Positions 63,350 to 64,000 of a stretch of DNA of 64,000 bases are shown one piece after another. Location of the stretch: assembly GCA_964388495.1 (NCBI GenBank), contig CAYMAT010000001.1:5483-69482 (forward strand). Reading direction: 5' to 3'. The notes below the pieces were generated by a model. That model was given only the letters and a program-made list of their open reading frames with translations. It was not told where the DNA came from and did not search any database. Origin of the DNA: CAYMAT01 sp964388495 (GTDB lineage Bacteria > Patescibacteriota > Gracilibacteria > Peribacterales > Peribacteraceae). Both the position numbers and the translations under genes were made by a program. Within the stretch, counting starts at the first letter, position 1; every line of letters begins with the position of its first letter.

Positions 63350-64000
63350 GTTTCCAAAGAGAAGAGCGTGGCGCCATCCGGGAATTTTTGCAGAAGCGAT
63401 GCTTTTTGCTGCACGTCACCGCACCGGAGCTCGCCGTTTTCATAACTCCAATCCAATCGGTTATAGACCAGCACGTGGGTGGGCGTGGTGCCTTGGTTAG
63501 CATGCAGAAGCACTAGCAGGGGAGACGCGTCATACCGCAGCATGCGGCCGTAGTAGTTCCAGTAACTGGTGCATACGTATGTGCGTGGGGGCACGCCTGT
63601 CGCGATCGTTTCCTTTTGCAGTGCATCCGTCACCTGCGCGTAGGATGCCGTGGCGCCAAACATCATTCCCTTCCCGTACCACTGCGCCAGATGTGCCCGT
63701 GTGTAGCGCAAAAGATCCGCGGAAAACCGTGCGTCAAAAACCATCAGCGTCAGGGCGCAGATAAGGAGCGTGTTTTGCAGCATGCGTTCTCCTCCGCGCA
63801 GAAAGAAAAACAGTAGTGCACACAGTGCTCCCAAAAGCCCCACAATCACCGTGAGCGAAAGGCCAAATACGCGGTAGCCGTAGAGACTGTTATAAAACGA
63901 GATCCTGTAGGGCTCTTCCGTAAGCAGCTGCCGCATGAATGCGGATACGTTATGCACAAAAGAATTGGGGACAATCTGCAGCGCAGTCACCACCGGCTCC
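63346..64000 (-). CDS. Membrane protein, 5' end outside window
   Basis: The frame is open from the window edge; at least 217 residues. Two membrane helices (FGLSLTVIVGLLGALCALLFFF and MLQNTLLICALTLMVFDARF) and a soluble C-terminal domain with YNRLDWSYENGELRCGDVQQKA. Upstream sequence in frame lacks a stop, so the start lies beyond 64000. Partner of the 61976-63349 gene by ATGA overlap. The C-terminal domain after a multi-span region is like that of GT-C enzymes, but this is inference. Confidence 0.55.
   Translation of the reverse strand, partial: EPVVTALQIVPNSFVHNVSAFMRQLLTEEPYRISFYNSLYGYRVFGLSLTVIVGLLGALCALLFFFLRGGERMLQNTLLICALTLMVFDARFSADLLRYTRAHLAQWYGKGMMFGATASYAQVTDALQKETIATGVPPRTYVCTSYWNYYGRMLRYDASPLLVLLHANQGTTPTHVLVYNRLDWSYENGELRCGDVQQKASLLQKFPDGATLFSLET

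Noticed and set aside
1..64000. Alternative genetic code (UGA as Gly or Trp, as in some CPR lineages)
   Set aside because: Many well-supported genes (ftsW, zwf, dnaJ, galU, metallo-hydrolases and others) end in TGA at their expected C-termini and no in-frame TGA occurs inside conserved domains.

Overview
The window (about 64 kb, three 10-base assembly gaps, GC-rich coding, standard code with TGA used as stop) looks like chromosomal sequence of a Candidate Phyla Radiation (Patescibacteria) bacterium. Peregrinibacteria-like organisms fit best: poly-serine linkers in exported proteins, an SLH surface protein, a thrombospondin-type-3 protein, a PGRP amidase joined to SpoIID, dispersed four-helix-bundle (23S intervening-sequence protein family) genes, and dense packing of short genes. 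This placement is inference from gene style; no rRNA is present.

Layout. 1-5.3 kb: cyclophilin lipoprotein (partial), murG-ftsW, divergent lspA, murA and a degenerate metallo-beta-lactamase-fold protein. 5.3-9.3 kb: an unknown gene with structured leader and trailer, small membrane protein, Sel1 protein, MarR regulator, Ser-rich secreted protein, DUF1697 and a methyltransferase. 9.3-9.75 kb: tRNA-Arg(CCU) in a repeat-rich patch with a broken tRNA copy. 9.75-16 kb: 2-hydroxyacid dehydrogenase, nitroreductase, DUF1624, SLH protein, yraN and comM (gap). 16-20 kb: four-helix-bundle cassette 1, pyrF, then the zwf-(two small ORFs)-pgl operon. 20-23.5 kb: SAM-I-like riboswitch and metK (gap), an RF-like GGQ protein and a tandem paralog pair. 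23.5-31 kb: frameshifted amidase/SpoIID gene, glycosyltransferases and methyltransferase. 31-38.5 kb: response regulator and serS, unknowns, uvrB, four-helix-bundle cassette 2, and a sugar isomerase/epimerase that looks foreign. 38.5-47.5 kb: galU with a TMTC-like mannosyltransferase/TPR protein, hsp20, XRE regulator, recJ, TSP3 protein, dnaJ, jag. 47.6-54.8 kb: hup, topA, tRNA-Trp(CCA), a second TMTC-like protein, an M23 peptidase and dgt. 54.8-61 kb: a structured RNA candidate, pgeF, nnrD, GT4, ftsQ-like, D-Ala-D-Ala carboxypeptidase, LysM-M23 peptidase. 61-64 kb: small ORFs and a membrane glycosyltransferase pair running off the end.

Functionally the window is dominated by envelope building and remodelling (murA, murG, ftsW, ftsQ, carboxypeptidase, M23 and amidase enzymes, lspA), surface glycosylation (galU, GT4 and GT-C enzymes) and core information processing (uvrB, topA, recJ, comM, serS, hup).

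Two genome-wide signals stand out. First, a -10 hexamer (TATACT, TATAAT, TACACT and similar) lies only 6-8 nt before the start codon of about twenty genes, which predicts leaderless mRNAs. Second, a family of imperfect palindromes built from iterated short words sits at gene ends, often containing the neighbouring stop codon, and the same words form inverted ends around both four-helix-bundle genes, suggesting a small mobile-element-like system with autonomous-looking and empty copies.
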